From NCBI GenBank assembly GCA_002794785.1, contig NBBA01000010.1, positions 248,001 to 312,000 on the forward strand: DNA of 64,000 bases, in the 5' to 3' direction. The number at the start of each line of letters is the position of its first letter. Within the stretch, counting starts at the first letter, position 1. This document shows positions 1 to 11,389 of this stretch, one piece after another. Below the pieces are notes generated by a model, which was not told where the DNA came from, made no database searches, and saw nothing but the letters and a program-made list of their open reading frames with translations. The position numbers and the translations under genes were made by a program. The DNA comes from Coniferiporia sulphurascens. Its lineage: Eukaryota; Basidiomycota; Agaricomycetes; Hymenochaetales; Hymenochaetaceae.

Positions 1-405
1 CCCACTTCCATATGTACTAAAACGAGAAAAAAAAGTCAGCAAAGCGGATAGAAAAACCAAAGTAACTGTTGTATCGTTTTACCTGGTACCAAAGACCTCG
101 CCACGCGTTCCCCCCCCCTGCGTCCTCCCGGCAAACAACTGGTCACTCGGGATTGTCGCGACCTTGCCACCTCCGGCCCCGTACGATACTGCGCTGGTCT
201 TACCGTCCGTGGTCGAGCCAGATCCAATGGACACGGGGGTGCGGGCACCGCTGCTGCTGCCGCCGCCGACGCTTCCGCCCGATGTGCCGCCGCCGCCCGC
301 TTCACCACCACCCTCGCCCCCGTCGCCCCCATGCCCGCCGCCTCCACCGCCTTTCCGACGGAAAATTCTGGGCCTCTTTTTGGATGAGATGAAGGGAATG
401 TACAT
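1..405 (-). CDS. Glycine-rich protein, 3' part cut by window edge
   Basis: The reading frame starts at the ATG at 403-405 and runs leftwards. It encodes a short basic start (MYIPFISSKKRPRIFRRK), then about 40 residues dominated by Gly/Ser, then a conserved-looking block ending in LFAGRTQGGGTRGEVFGT. A GT-AG intron (about 16-83) follows, and the next exon begins STYGSG before the edge. Agaricomycetes have a family of Gly-rich proteins carrying the GGGTR..V(Y/F)GTR.YGSGYPG block; I recognise that pattern, but its function is unknown. No signal peptide is visible at this start. The C-terminal part of the family lies outside the window, so the product is incomplete here. A longer overlapping frame (36-458) on the same strand is less convincing because it lacks the splice-joined YGSG continuation. 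Confidence 0.6.
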
Positions 406-1216
406 GACGACTCTGCGTGTAGCGAATTTGGGTCGAGGCTGGGTATAGAGAGCGGCACTTGAACTTTGGAGAATGCCCCCGATACGATTTCGGCTTTTGC
501 TTTATAGCTTCTTGCGCGCGCTCAGCACCGCAATCGACTATGGATTGGATTTTTGATGCGCTGTCGTTGTCCTAGGATGGCAGTTTTCCAAGAACGTTAG
601 GCGGCTGGAACGGGAAGCTGTGGTATATGGGTAAGGGTGTTTGTTACCTATAACATGGTTATAATTTCCTACAAGGCTGTGCATCGTATTTGCGGCCATG
701 GGGTCCCGAGTGCTGGTTCCCCACCCGTTGGCGCTTGTCCAAGCGCGCTCTTCTGTTGAAATTCTCTCGTGGAATGGCGGTGTATTTGAATTACAAACCT
801 TTGACGACTCTTGGCCCTGGAGTACCGCGCGCATGCGAATATGTTGGAAAACGACCAGTGTGCCTTTCGTCTAGGGCTGAAAGAGCGACCGTATGATGCG
901 CAAATTTAATAATGCGTGCTATTCGTGCCGAGCTTACTGCCGAAGGCAGTGTGCGTGCCATACGAGGCGCGGTAACTTCCCGTTCTCGAATGCTTTCATA
1001 TTCGTCAGAAGTCCCTTGTCGCTCGAACAGCTGACCACAGCTCAACTTTTTCGCCCTGCATACTTATACACCACCACACTATCTACACAGCAATGCATTT
1101 CTAAATACTAGTAAGGACAAGCGGCCTAACGGCTATCATGATCTATACTGTACCTGCCAGTTGGCAAGGCGGTTAGGAAAGCCGCACTGGCGCGAGTCAA
1201 CACAGGCAACCACACT
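406..1216. other. Intergenic, no gene recognised
   Basis: About 0.8 kb between the Gly-rich gene, which reads leftwards away from it, and the 3' end of the HAD phosphatase. It should contain the Gly-rich gene promoter. I see no conserved coding pattern, RNA gene or repeat in it. Confidence 0.5.
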
Positions 1217-2445
1217 TCAAGCCGACCGCGCTGCAGCGGCCTCCAATACTTCCTCCTTCGTGTGCGTGCCTGTGACAACAGATTTCACAGTGCCTAGCGC
1301 CTGTGAAAAGTCCCGGAATAGGACGTGCTTGATGTTTTCCGCCTTGCAGTACTCGTGCAGGTCATTCTCGCCGTCTGCCTTGAGCTTGACGAATAGCACA
1401 TCTGCGTGCCGTGCGGCGGACATATCTAGGAAGATCCAGTGAGTTCTGAGAGACGCGGGACTTCGAAAACGGGGCTCACCGGAGACACCGTCACCAAAGA
1501 AGAACAGTGTTGGAGGGTTGGCCACCTTCCTGTACGGTAGAATAGCCTGCGACTTGTCATGCCCGTAGCCACTGAAGACGTAATGTTATGGCTATGGTAT
1601 GACGACGGGCGGAACGAAATATATAAATACCTCGTGGGGTGACGGTACTTAATCTCCCACTTTCCATCAGGCAATAAATCAACATCGTTTGCAATTATAT
1701 CGATCGTTGCAGCGTCCTCATCACCAATTAGCTTCGAGAGGACCGCACGAATCAGGGGAGTCATTCCACTGCATACATAAAGAACGTTGGTAAGATTGCA
1801 GTGAATATAAATATATATATATATTCAGACGAACCTCGAGACGATCACTACCGGGATGTCATTCGCCTTGCACCACTGGTAGAAATCCTTGAATCCCGGG
1901 TCGAGATGAATATCTGTCCACTAGCTGAGCCCACCGATCCACGACGATGTTAACAAACGCAACTATTCTCAAGAATCGTCTTGCACTCCTCAAACGTATG
2001 CTTCTCAGACACGCTGTTCAGCATCACCCTAAACGCATCCCTAATTCCAAAGGCATTAGACGGTCATCGACATTGAGCAGTTCTACCCAGCTCACCTGAA
2101 CGTCGTCTTCTTCGCCAAGATTTCTAGGTTCCCTTCGCGCCGTTTCTGCTTTCCGAAGCCCAGGTTGTCCGTCATGTCTGCGCGACGCCGCGTGAGCTCG
2201 TTGCCGCATACAATCGCGCATAGATCGACGATGAAGGAAGGGAAAATCTACTCGCAGTCATTGCTGTCATATGTTGTAATGGTACCGTCCCTGATAATCC
2301 ATCCGTTGAGTATATGGTTGTAATTTAGCATGCCGTCGTCGATTGAAAATTTCACGTACCAGTCCGACAGCACCACGAACTTCTTGTCCTGGTGCAAGGG
2401 CGGGTAGGGCAGGGTGCTCTCCGGCACAAGCTCTTCGTATGACAT
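1217..2445 (-). CDS. HAD-superfamily phosphatase (PHOSPHO/MtnX-like)
   Basis: A spliced gene of about six exons. Exon 1 starts at 2445 (MSYEELVPES...) and splices within a Trp codon to give motif I, SDWDGTIT, whose first Asp is the expected nucleophile of HAD phosphatases. Later exons give MTDNLGFGK, then LDPGFKDFYQWCK. Next comes motif II VIVSSG (Ser split by an intron), the motif III lysine in GHDKSQAI, and motif IV FFGDGVSDMSAARHADVLF (the second Asp is restored by splicing at about 1430-1490). The C-terminus is DFSQALGTVKSVVTGTHTKEEVL. All four HAD motifs are present, so the enzyme should be active. The family includes fungal phosphatases related to yeast YNL010W and to PHOSPHO2/MtnX; the substrate is not evident. 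The gene ends with TGA at 1217-1219. Confidence 0.85.
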
Positions 2446-3350
2446 TATATTATATCTAGCTTTCTCTAGTGACGAAGCACGGAGACAACAGACGGTGCAG
2501 TCTATGTAGACGAAGACGTCCTACTGATCAAGTGTAATCGACCGTTGTAAGTACACCGTATCACGTGACGGGAAGATCGACACCGAACTCGGCAAACATA
2601 TCTACTAGACAAATAAGGATCCTTATGTTTTAGAACCTGGAGGGGTGCATAAAGCGTCGTCGATTGGATCATCTTAATGCTGAGAGACCGGGCGGGAGGT
2701 CTCCAGGAGCGAGAGACTTAATTATTTTTGCGGTAATGTTTGATTGATTGGCGTACCGGCGCGCCGTTCTCAAAGTTCATTACTGTATCAACTACTGTGT
2801 CTGTCATTCGTGTTCTTCCCACGTAACCGTTGTTGATTTTCAATAATTCGCGGCGCTTGCGAATACAGGCAACAAACCGCGTAATACAATTAATCCGCCT
2901 GTGGCATATCTCCAAAACCTTCTTAGACCAATGCGGCGTGCTTTTGAAAGAAGGAAGGGAGGAATCCCTTGAATGCAAGCTTCCAAAAGCCTCTGCTATT
3001 CGTTTCTGTACAAATTCTGATTCCGCCGATTCGTGATCCCAGTGCTGTCTGAGTAGCATGTTGATCTTGAGATCGGCTGTTAAACTCAACATTAAGGAAG
3101 AATGCGGGAAACGGGCTTCCTTAGGTGTGCCTGATTGAACACTTTTCATCGCGCTATTAGTGACAAAGTACAAGAAAAAAAATTGTCCCAGAGTCCTGCA
3201 AACATAGTATATGTACACAAGGAATACGCAAGAACATTACCTCCTCTTAAACACAAGCGGAACACGCACAGGCCTGTATTAAAGCAACGTTTGTAATCAG
3301 CAAAGGTGGGCTAAATGAAAACAAAGAAGGATAGGAGGATGGATAGCCCC
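2446..3350. other. Intergenic with a possible P450 5'-end relic
   Basis: About 0.9 kb between the phosphatase start and the P450 stop. Near 2655-2676 a stretch matches, with one mismatch over about 20 bases, the start of the neighbouring P450 gene (MIQSTT, same strand), so it looks like a copied promoter/first-exon fragment. A 166-codon minus-strand frame (2718-3218) is also open. The rest shows nothing I recognise. Confidence 0.4.
2718..3218 (-). CDS. Unrecognised open frame, 166 codons
   Basis: An uninterrupted minus-strand frame (MYIYYVCRTLGQFFFLYFV...) with a hydrophobic start that could be a signal anchor, followed by a basic, Lys/Arg-rich C-terminal half (IRKRRELLKINNGYVGRTR). I recognise no domain. 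It lies in an intergenic region next to a probable duplicated P450 fragment, so it may be a chance frame, a piece of a decayed element or a lineage-specific gene. No splice-joined extension was found. Confidence 0.2.
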   Translation of the reverse strand: MYIYYVCRTLGQFFFLYFVTNSAMKSVQSGTPKEARFPHSSLMLSLTADLKINMLLRQHWDHESAESEFVQKRIAEAFGSLHSRDSSLPSFKSTPHWSKKVLEICHRRINCITRFVACIRKRRELLKINNGYVGRTRMTDTVVDTVMNFENGAPVRQSIKHYRKNN

Positions 3351-5865
3351 TCACGTTGAAGTGATGCCCGCCTTGACCTCAAGGACGCGCTCTCTACGCT
3401 GTTCGAGCGTCTCTGTGGCAAACTGCGGCTCATTCTGAACCTCAATACGATAGCGCGTTACTAGGACAGCAATGATGGCTGTCGCCTCGGTCTCAGAGAA
3501 TCTAGTTTGAATATGATAAAGACGGTGGTTAGCAATACGCGGGTTATGACTGTAATTATGACGTACCGGCGACCGATACACGAGCGGGCACCTATCATTG
3601 AAGGCGAGTATAAGTATGTACGGTACGCAGTGGTGGAAGAATAGAGCAGCTCGTACCTCCACTAAACGGGAGGAACGCATCACGAGGCCAGTCTTCGCGG
3701 AATCGTTGCGGCCTGAATTCGTAAGGGTCTTTCCAGTATCGGGCTATTACAAATAAATAAAGTGTTTAGTATCCATCGGTACCAAACTATGGGTCAGACC
3801 GACGGTTATAGTGAAGACCCGGCGTGTGCAAGGTGATACCAGATCCCTTCGGGACCGGCACAGCTATCCTCTCCCCTTTAGTATCCAAAGTGTAGAGTGT
3901 CGTATCCTCGACGCTCTTCTTGGGTATCGTTGCGACCTTGATCAGGCAGAAATTAGAAAGAGCCGTCTGAGCTGTGATCTCCACTTACGGGAGGGAAAAG
4001 GCGCAAAGTTTCGAGGAAGACACTGAATAAAAATTGAATAAAAAGTTTTGGTCGATTGTGATGAGAACGTACGCGGTAACGTATGACAGCGAGTTCATGT
4101 CCTCGTACGTCTAAAGTATGCATAGTAGTCCTTTAGCACCAACGTGTATTGGGGGGAAAGAGACGCACGGGTAGACGCCCATTGGGGAGAACGCTCATGA
4201 TATTTCGGTAAAGAATTTCTTGTTGATCCGGGTAGAGCGCCAGAAGTCCGAAGGTAAAGCATAATGTATGCGCCGTAGTCTAAGAAGGTCTGTTGGCCAG
4301 GGAAGAGAGAGAAAGACAGGGTAACGAACCTCATGCCCGGCAAGGAGGAAGATGAATATATTACCTGCAAGGCATCTCGTTGGTCAGACATATCTGAAGA
4401 AGCGAGAGAAATTTTAGCGGAAGTACCGATTAATTCTGTGTCCGAGAGACGGGTCTTGACGTCCTCGGCCTCCTGGTTCGCATCCAACAGACTACTAAAC
4501 AAGTCATGCCTCTCAGGTTTATTCTCTGCGTTGCGCCTTTCGTCAATCATCTCCTGCATGTATTTCTGTCCAGTGTAAGGATGAAGTTCGTTTTATGTAG
4601 TGCATATGAAATACCTGCAAATCCGCAAATGCAGTGCGCATGTTGCGGAAGCGCTGAGTGAAGCCCATCGCCCATTTTGGGATTATGACGCCAAGGATCA
4701 TGTCTTGTGAGGTGATGTGCAGAGCGTCCTTAAACGACATTACGTGACCGGGAGGGGCCTTCAGATCATCGGCAAAGGATATCTTGCGTCCAAAACCTGG
4801 TAAAATTGTTGCCTAAGCCGAGATGTTTACGTGCTGAGAAAAGTAACTCACCAGCAGAGCCGATGATAAGAAGAGCAAGCTGTACAACGCGCTTAAGTGT
4901 CGGAGCAATGAACAAGGAGGGAAAGCGGATACAAACAGGTAATGTGATATCCACCGCGTTCTCAACGGATACCTCAGCCTTGTTCTCCCATACATTGTTG
5001 ATCATGTCAAGGGTGATTCGTACGGCTTCATCCCAGACGAGTTTATTATTTGGCTGATGATTCGTTAGTTTTAGGAAGCTGGCAGTCATCAGATCGGTCA
5101 CCTCCGAGAACGCAGGATTTGCGATCTTCCTGTGCTTCTTCCACTCGTCACCTGGATGCTCACGTCACTACCCAAAATGAGCTTAACGGAAACGGGTACT
5201 TACCTTCCGTCGCGACAATGTTTCTTCCGAACTGCAACACCAAACTGTATTGCTCAACGGGTTTCACCCATTTTGCACGCGACGAAGTGATTTCCTACAG
5301 TTGCATAAGACCCCAACTTAGGACGCAGACGACGGGCAAGCGGCAAGTAGTAACACTGCATACCTTTATTACTGCCGGGTCGGCAATATTAAAATGGAAT
5401 TTCGTGCGGGGCCAGAACGAGACCTATAAGCGGCATCATCAGAGCTGCACTTCCATGAGAAAAGTCCGGTCAATTCACTATCGTGAATATATCGGCTCCA
5501 AAGAACTTGAAATCTTTAAGCCACAAAAATTAGGTCGCCTGCACGCTTCCGGAGAAGGAGAGGCAAGCATACCGTTATATTTTGAGTTCCATGCTTGGTT
5601 GCGACCGACAGCAAGTCCGGGCACCTGCACCGGAATCATGTTTGCAAGGACAGTCGTCGGACTCAGAAAGTGTCGGAAGCCATGGAAGCCCCTAATTTCG
5701 GTGCGCAGCAAAAGCGAAGAAGATCGGGTCAGCAACAACGAAAGGGCACCGTGAGAGTGAGTACCCAATAGCCTTGAGGCCGCGCCGGAAGTCTGCAAAG
5801 AGCCGTACGGCGTACAGCAACGTAGCGGAAGAAAAGAGTATGTAGATTGTCGTCGACTGGATCAT
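3351..5865 (-). CDS. Cytochrome P450 monooxygenase
   Basis: An intron-rich P450. The start at 5863-5865 gives MIQSTTIYILFSSATLLYAV, an N-terminal membrane anchor, spliced to RTEIRGFHGFRHFL. The I-helix oxygen-binding motif AGHETT is restored by splicing near 4285-4345. The K-helix ExxR is seen as FLETLRLFPP near 4000. The heme loop is FSGG-ARSCIGRR followed by FSETEA, split by two introns between about 3490 and 3670, with the axial Cys present. The stop is TGA at 3351-3353. The predicted length is about 500 residues, normal for the family, and no break was seen. It should be an ER-bound haem-thiolate monooxygenase; the substrate and CYP family are not assigned. It is divergent from HEM14 across 289 bp (5866-6154), which may hold a shared promoter. 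Confidence 0.9.
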
Positions 5866-6154
5866 CTTGCTGTCGTGAAGTTAAGCGGCAGATGGAGGGG
5901 CAGGAGGTCAGACTGTTGTCGCGCCCACGATTCAGTCGCTGTGAACATTTAATATATATATGGATTCGACTGTTGCCTGGGAGTGTGATAGTCGGGGCAG
6001 ATTTGCATCCGCCCAATGCCGTCAATCACGTAATGGTATTGGCTCAGCGCCAGTGGGTGCCGCCCATCAACCGAGTCCGCTTGAAGTCTCTTCTTGTCTC
6101 AGCGCCATTAATATTGGCTATAATTTATTTACGCCCTTGTCCTGAAATCTGCGG

Positions 6155-7763
6155 ATGCCTCCTACCAGCATAGCAGTCGTCGGCGGGGGACTAACAGGCC
6201 TAAGCTCAGCATTCCACCTCTCACGCCGCTTTCCACATGCTCGCGTCACTCTACTCGAAAAGACTCCTCGCGAAGGTGGCTGGGTACGCAGTCGGCGGGT
6301 CCATGTGGAGGATGCGAATGGAAACGAGGCACAGGTGTTGTTGGAAGCAGGTCCGCGGACCCTCAGGCCGAATAGCGGCGCAGTACTCGAGCTGGTGAGT
6401 CTTCTTTTAAAAGCCTCGAATTACACGAAATACTGAAGACCTGCAAGAGTCTAGATCAACCTACTTAACCTGCAGTCATCTCTTATAACGACACCAAAAT
6501 CCTCGCCTGCTGCAAGACATCGTTTTTTGCACGTCCCAGGCCGACCTGGACTAACGCGTCTGCCATCTTCTCCGCTCACCCTTTTGTCGTCGTCGCCTTA
6601 CATTTCCTCGGCCCTTGTCCCACCTATACTTTTCGAGTCCATACGTCCGTCAAATAGACCTCATGGACAAGATGACGAGTCTCTCGGCACGTTCTTAAAA
6701 CGTCGTTTCGGCGCAAAATTCGAGCGCTTGTTCGGGAGTGCTCTGATACATGGAATTTACGCGGCAGACGCGAGGGTGTTGAGTACTAAGGCGACTTTTC
6801 CTATGCTATTGGAGGCAGAAGAGCGGGGTGGCGGGAGCATTGTGCGGGGAATGCTCCTAAGGAAGAAAAAGACTGATCCGTTTAATGGATATGATGTTGG
6901 CGGGGTGAAGGCTCTGGTGGACGATACAGCCATATTTTCTTTCGTCGATGGTTTAGAAACAATACCTAGGGCATTGAGGTCGTATTTGGACAGCGCCCAG
7001 AACGTGACTGTCAAAACAGATACGAGCGTGAGTGCTCTGCGATCCTCATCCAACTCCGAGAACATCGAGGTAAGCAAACGCACATAATTCTACTGACCAT
7101 TCTCATGGGATGATATAGATCCTTCTGGCGACTGGAGAGACGTTGAGCGCATCACACGTCGTTTCAGCCATCCCCCCCCCCGAGCTCAAAAAGCTCACAC
7201 CCTCCGCGGACGCGGACGCGCTCCCGCACTTGACAGCAAACCCAATGTCCTCCGTCACCGTCATCAACATCATTTTCCCTCCTTCGCCGCGCCCTATCCA
7301 TCCTCCGGGCTTCGGCTACCTCGTCCCGCGCCCCGCGGCGGGGTACGCGGCGCCCAGCGCAGGTGTCCTAGGAACCGTCTTCGACTCGTGCGCTCTCGCC
7401 GCCCAGGACAGCGGTGCGCCCGGTTTCACGAAACTCACAGTAATGCTCGGCGGGCCGCATGCGATCACAGGGGCACACACGCGTGCTGAAAACGTGCTCG
7501 CGCAGCTGCAGCATCACTTGGCGCCCATTAACCACCTGCGTCTTGGCGCGCGGCTACCCTGGCCTGTGTATTACGAAGCGACGGCGCACAAGTCGTGCAT
7601 CCCGCTGCCGCTAGTTGGGCATGTCCGCAGGATGGATGAACTGAAGAACGTGCTGAAGACCGGGCCTTGGAAGGGACGCCTAGAGGTCGTGGGCGCGAGT
7701 GTTGGTGGGGTTAGCGTTGGAGATTGTATCGAGGCGGGAAGGAACGCTGGAAGGGACTGGTAA
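6155..7763 (+). CDS. HEM14: Protoporphyrinogen oxidase
   Basis: Three exons: 6155-6395, about 6452-7071 and about 7120-7763. The N-terminus IAVVGGGLTGLSSAFHLSRR is the FAD-binding dinucleotide motif, followed by LLEKTPREGGWVRS and the family-typical GPRTLRPNS. Further conserved blocks are GALIHGIYAADARVLSTKATFP-like (seen as HGIYAADARVLSTKATFP) and, at the C-terminus, VVGASVGGVSVGDCIEAGRNAG, the second FAD-contacting block. The enzyme oxidises protoporphyrinogen IX to protoporphyrin IX in haem synthesis, at the inner mitochondrial membrane in fungi. The length (about 500 aa) fits the family. A TATA-like TATAATTT lies about 35 bp before the start. It sits head to head with a haem-requiring P450; whether they are co-regulated is only inference. 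Confidence 0.92.
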
Positions 7764-9064
7764 ACGTTAAACCGCTCTTCATCTGGGCGTCGAAGTCATT
7801 TACATTGTTCATCATGTCTTGTTTATATCGGGACTACTGCAAATACGACAAACACAGCTCCAGCTCAGTTTGATTTACCTATTCCTGACTCGCCAGGGGA
7901 CATCAACACGCTCTTTGGGGACTCTTTGTGGGGTTGTGTTCACTATGCATGAAGGTAGACCGGAAACCTTTGAAGGCGTAGATCATACATGTATAGTCAA
8001 AGGCGCGATCCGGACCAGTCGCGAAGTTATTTGCTGAATCGGTCACCCTTGTTTTATTTCGCCACACAAGCGCTAGATTTCCTAATTCAACACAACCGCA
8101 ACTGGCAGCCATATTCATCGATGCAATTATATACTCGCACAACTTCGAGCCTTGTTTTCCCCCTGTAAGGGTTACTGGACCCACCATATTTAAGGTGATT
8201 GATTGTTCAAGGCACAGTTTCCCTCCAATATCCCGCAGAAACTCAAGTAACTAAGATCAAAGACAATTTTTACGACTAGTCAGTGGGCTAAATAAATACA
8301 TGACCTTGGATCGTACTAATGATAATCCATTTCCCGCGGGTTCTCACGTTCTTTAGTTAAGACGATACTGTACACTATTTCGTGTGGGCGGCTTCCATCA
8401 ATGGCTTTGTAAGGTTATCAACTCTGTATTCGTAACCTCAAGATATGAGCAGCGCATCCGAATTTGCATTTCAAATACATAGTCAACCGGGAGCCGCCGA
8501 GTAGACGAATCAACCTGTTCAATCGGAAATGATTCGAAGAGCTAGCATAGCGTCTCTGCCAGTGCACTATACAACCGTGTTTGTAACCTGTCTTGTTCTT
8601 TTTTATGGACGGTACCACAGTCAGGGATTGGGCAGCGGGAGCGGAGCAAAGATCGTGCCAGGTGTACTAATTTGGTCAACCTTATTCACGTTCATCTTTG
8701 ATCCCACCACCAGTCAGCCCTAATCCTGACTTATATATATCAATCCAACTGGATCGCTTAGCGCAATTGGTCTACAGCTAGCCTGCTTGTTTTCCGTCCC
8801 GAGCCAGTGGGCGATGAAATTGGCGTTGTCATACTATAAAATGGCTGAAGCACTTCAACGAGGCATACCAAACAGTTTTGATACCCCCTGCCTGCCGCGA
8901 AATCGACTCCTCGTCAGGTTTTGTCGATAAGCTCGTAGCACAAACGAACTTGACGGGAGCTCTCGCGCTCAGTAAGTAAACCACATAAAATGCCTGATTC
9001 GGGTCGCATTAATTGAACATCGCCGGTTACTGCTCGTTCCTTGTCAACATGGCCCTACCGTTAA
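7764..9064. other. Intergenic, no gene recognised
   Basis: About 1.3 kb of AT-richer sequence with only short unsupported frames. A TATAAA at 8835-8840 lies about 225 bp before the 7TM gene start and could be its TATA box. A tRNA A-box-like string near 8760 lacks a matching B-box. Nothing else was recognised. Confidence 0.45.
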
Positions 9065-10864
9065 ATGGATGTCAGAATGGTCCTTAGGAGAAACATGCCT
9101 CGCGACGAACTCAGTGAACTAAGCCAGATTCTTCTCAATATTATCGCCAAGGTCCAAACCCAGAAGCTTACACGCGTCTCGGCTATGGTCGTAGTGCTTT
9201 ATGACACGAGTAAGTGTATACACGCCTGTGCACCTTGCGAACAGCACCCACTTATCACCTCGTATAAGTGCTCACAATGGATAAGGAAGTTGGTTTAGCA
9301 TTTTTATCGACTCGAGTCTGCATCACTTAAAATGTTGAATGAACAGGTCGAGTTTTTTTGGGTGCAGCAATTCCTCATCTACTAGCTGGAACGAAGGATG
9401 GACCCTGATTCTTCTCCCACTCACGCTTAGAAACAAAGGTGGTCGACTGTAAAGCTCATATACATGCTGGTATGTTTTCTCATTTTGTATGCAAATAGGG
9501 TCTCAATTGTAACTGCGTAACTCCTCCTCTATACAGAATCGATATGGAGGCCTCTTTTTTGTTTTAGTGGACACTTGGGGTAAATTATGTGTTTTTCCTG
9601 CCCCCAGACTGCCTACTTATCCAGGTTTGTTCGGAGGCTCTGTAACAGATTACCGTACGGACGGTTTGTGAGTTTGTGATCATATACCACTGTAGTAAGC
9701 GTCAGCTTGAACTCATTAGCTGCGCCTTTGTTTACCTAGCTGTAAGATGCTCTCCCAAACGTCTAATTAGACAATGCTAAAAGACGATTTTCATCCTTTT
9801 AGGTGCGTTCAGCATTTACTTCCAACAATGGACGGGTAAGCAATACTCAAAGGCTTAAGCTTTAAAACCAAATGATCTGGCTTTCTGCTAGGCTGGATAT
9901 CTGTGTTGCTTGTAGAAAGTATGTGGATGATGCTGTATTTGAATTTGTATTGCATAATTACGATACTTGCTACATCAGTAATCCTCATTATAAGGGTCAA
10001 CACATTGTACGAACGATGTGAGTTTACCCCTATATCTAGTATCACCTCTATGCTGATAGCTAGTACATAGCGCGTAAATCAACGGCGTTTCTGGCTTTTT
10101 TCTTCGTAGTGCAGGCCGGTATAATGGCGTCCATTTTGGGTATATTTGATTCAGTAACGAAAAGTAAGTTATGGTTTGCGTTTGTAATGTCGTATTTTTA
10201 CTGCCGCAGTCATCATGACTGATAATTCTGCAGTTTTTGTCTGGGCAGAGGTTAACGCATGCGGAAGCCACAAAGCGCCTCCGGAATGGGTCGCTATGTT
10301 CTGGTACACCCTTTTAGTACCTATGCCCATCCACATGTATCCTACTTGACGGCGACATAGGCTACCACCAGTAATCATGGACTTCGGTCTCCTTGTATTG
10401 ACATTCAGGAAATCACTCGCTATCCGACGGATGATTCCCGGTAATGACTGGCGAGACTTCCAGCTTCATAGAACCCTCGTCCGCGATCAGGCTCTTTATT
10501 TTACAGGGTACGTCCCTTATCTAGATCTAGCGAATTTCCGCGCTAAAGCAAGGACACAAGAATTTTTATATGCAGCCTGACGAACATGGCCTTTCTTGCA
10601 TTCAGCTCCAACCTCCTCTGCGAGGCGCTCGGCTTCGCGCTTGGATTTCCATGTGTCATGGGCTCGCGCATCCTGCTCAACCTTCGCGAAACCGCGCGAG
10701 GTAAGCCGATGGCTAGTCTGGCGCTTACGTCGCTCCGATTCGCAGACAACCCGGGGGTGCAGCCGTCGGGACAAACTGGGCCCATTTCCTTGTTGGAAGA
10801 TGATGATGACGACGACTTATTGACTTCGTTTGAGTCGACAGGCCTATTTGAGGACATTATTTAG
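9065..10864 (+). CDS. DUF6533-type seven-transmembrane protein
   Basis: Many small exons give the pattern of agaricomycete DUF6533 membrane proteins. These are LTRVSAMVVVLYDT and LNEQVEFFW; KQRWSTVKLIYMLNRYGG with the typical W..VKLIY..NRY signature; GAFSIYFQQWTGWISVLLVE; and MLYLNLYCIITILATSVIL plus IIRVNTLYER. They continue with AFLAFFFVVQAGIMASILG, LPPVIMDFGLLVLTFRKSL, TLVRDQALYFTGLTNMAFL and MGSRILLNLRE, then an acidic tail EDDDDDD. Several hydrophobic segments are visible, so it is probably a plasma-membrane 7TM protein of unknown ligand. Two junctions do not resolve cleanly: the exon 1/2 phase near 9210-9330, and an apparent 24-nt intron near 10340. The gene may be slightly damaged or the exon model incomplete. 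A relic of its 3' end lies at 16.17-16.43 kb. Confidence 0.6.
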
Positions 10865-11268
10865 ACATGTATGTCCGGCTGGCTTGGACTATATGTAGCA
10901 TTAGCTCGCAACTGTATCCCCATACTCATTACAATCTACCAGTACATTGGCTGCTTGGCAACACTTGCACCGTGTAGACTGCGTTGGCTCGTCGGCTCGG
11001 CCGAAGGTATTTGAATAGACGTGGAGTGATTGTGCCCACGTAGTAAGCGATGAATACACAGGACTCAGGAGTGAGATTGACAACTCCTATTCGCGGGCCC
11101 TAGGAGTCCTGGGACGGCCGGGCATAGTACTCATAAAGTGACTGTTCATCTCGATTCTTCTGTTTATCACTAGTCCTTTTTTAATATTAATACCTCTTCC
11201 TTAAAGCCGAATCAAATATGCATATATGTACTCCTACTCCGTTGCCGCATCACGCTATTGAATCAAAG
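10865..11268. other. Intergenic upstream of U6 copy 1
   Basis: About 400 bp between the 7TM gene and the left U6 repeat arm. The first part resembles the flank of the 3' relic at 16.43 kb (shared 'cggctggct..gacta/gagatgtagca' pattern), so the duplication reached past the stop codon. No gene seen. Confidence 0.4.
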
Positions 11269-11358
11269 TGAGCCCGCCCACTGACCAAAACGGAGAACCT
11301 TGATTTGCGGCATCGGACGGCCATAACGATTGTTGTCCCCTTCGGGGTGACATACGAA

Positions 11359-11389
<31 letters not shown>

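Noticed and set aside
36..458. 140-codon minus-strand frame at the left edge
   Set aside because: Overlaps the Gly-rich gene in another frame. The chosen frame has the family motif and a splice-supported continuation.
1801..1826. AT dinucleotide run
   Set aside because: Lies inside an intron of the phosphatase gene; ordinary simple repeat.
8757..8815. tRNA-like A-box (TAGCGCAATTGG) with short flanking complementary ends
   Set aside because: No GGTTCGA-type B-box or TPsiC stem follows at the right distance, and no anticodon arm could be folded by eye.
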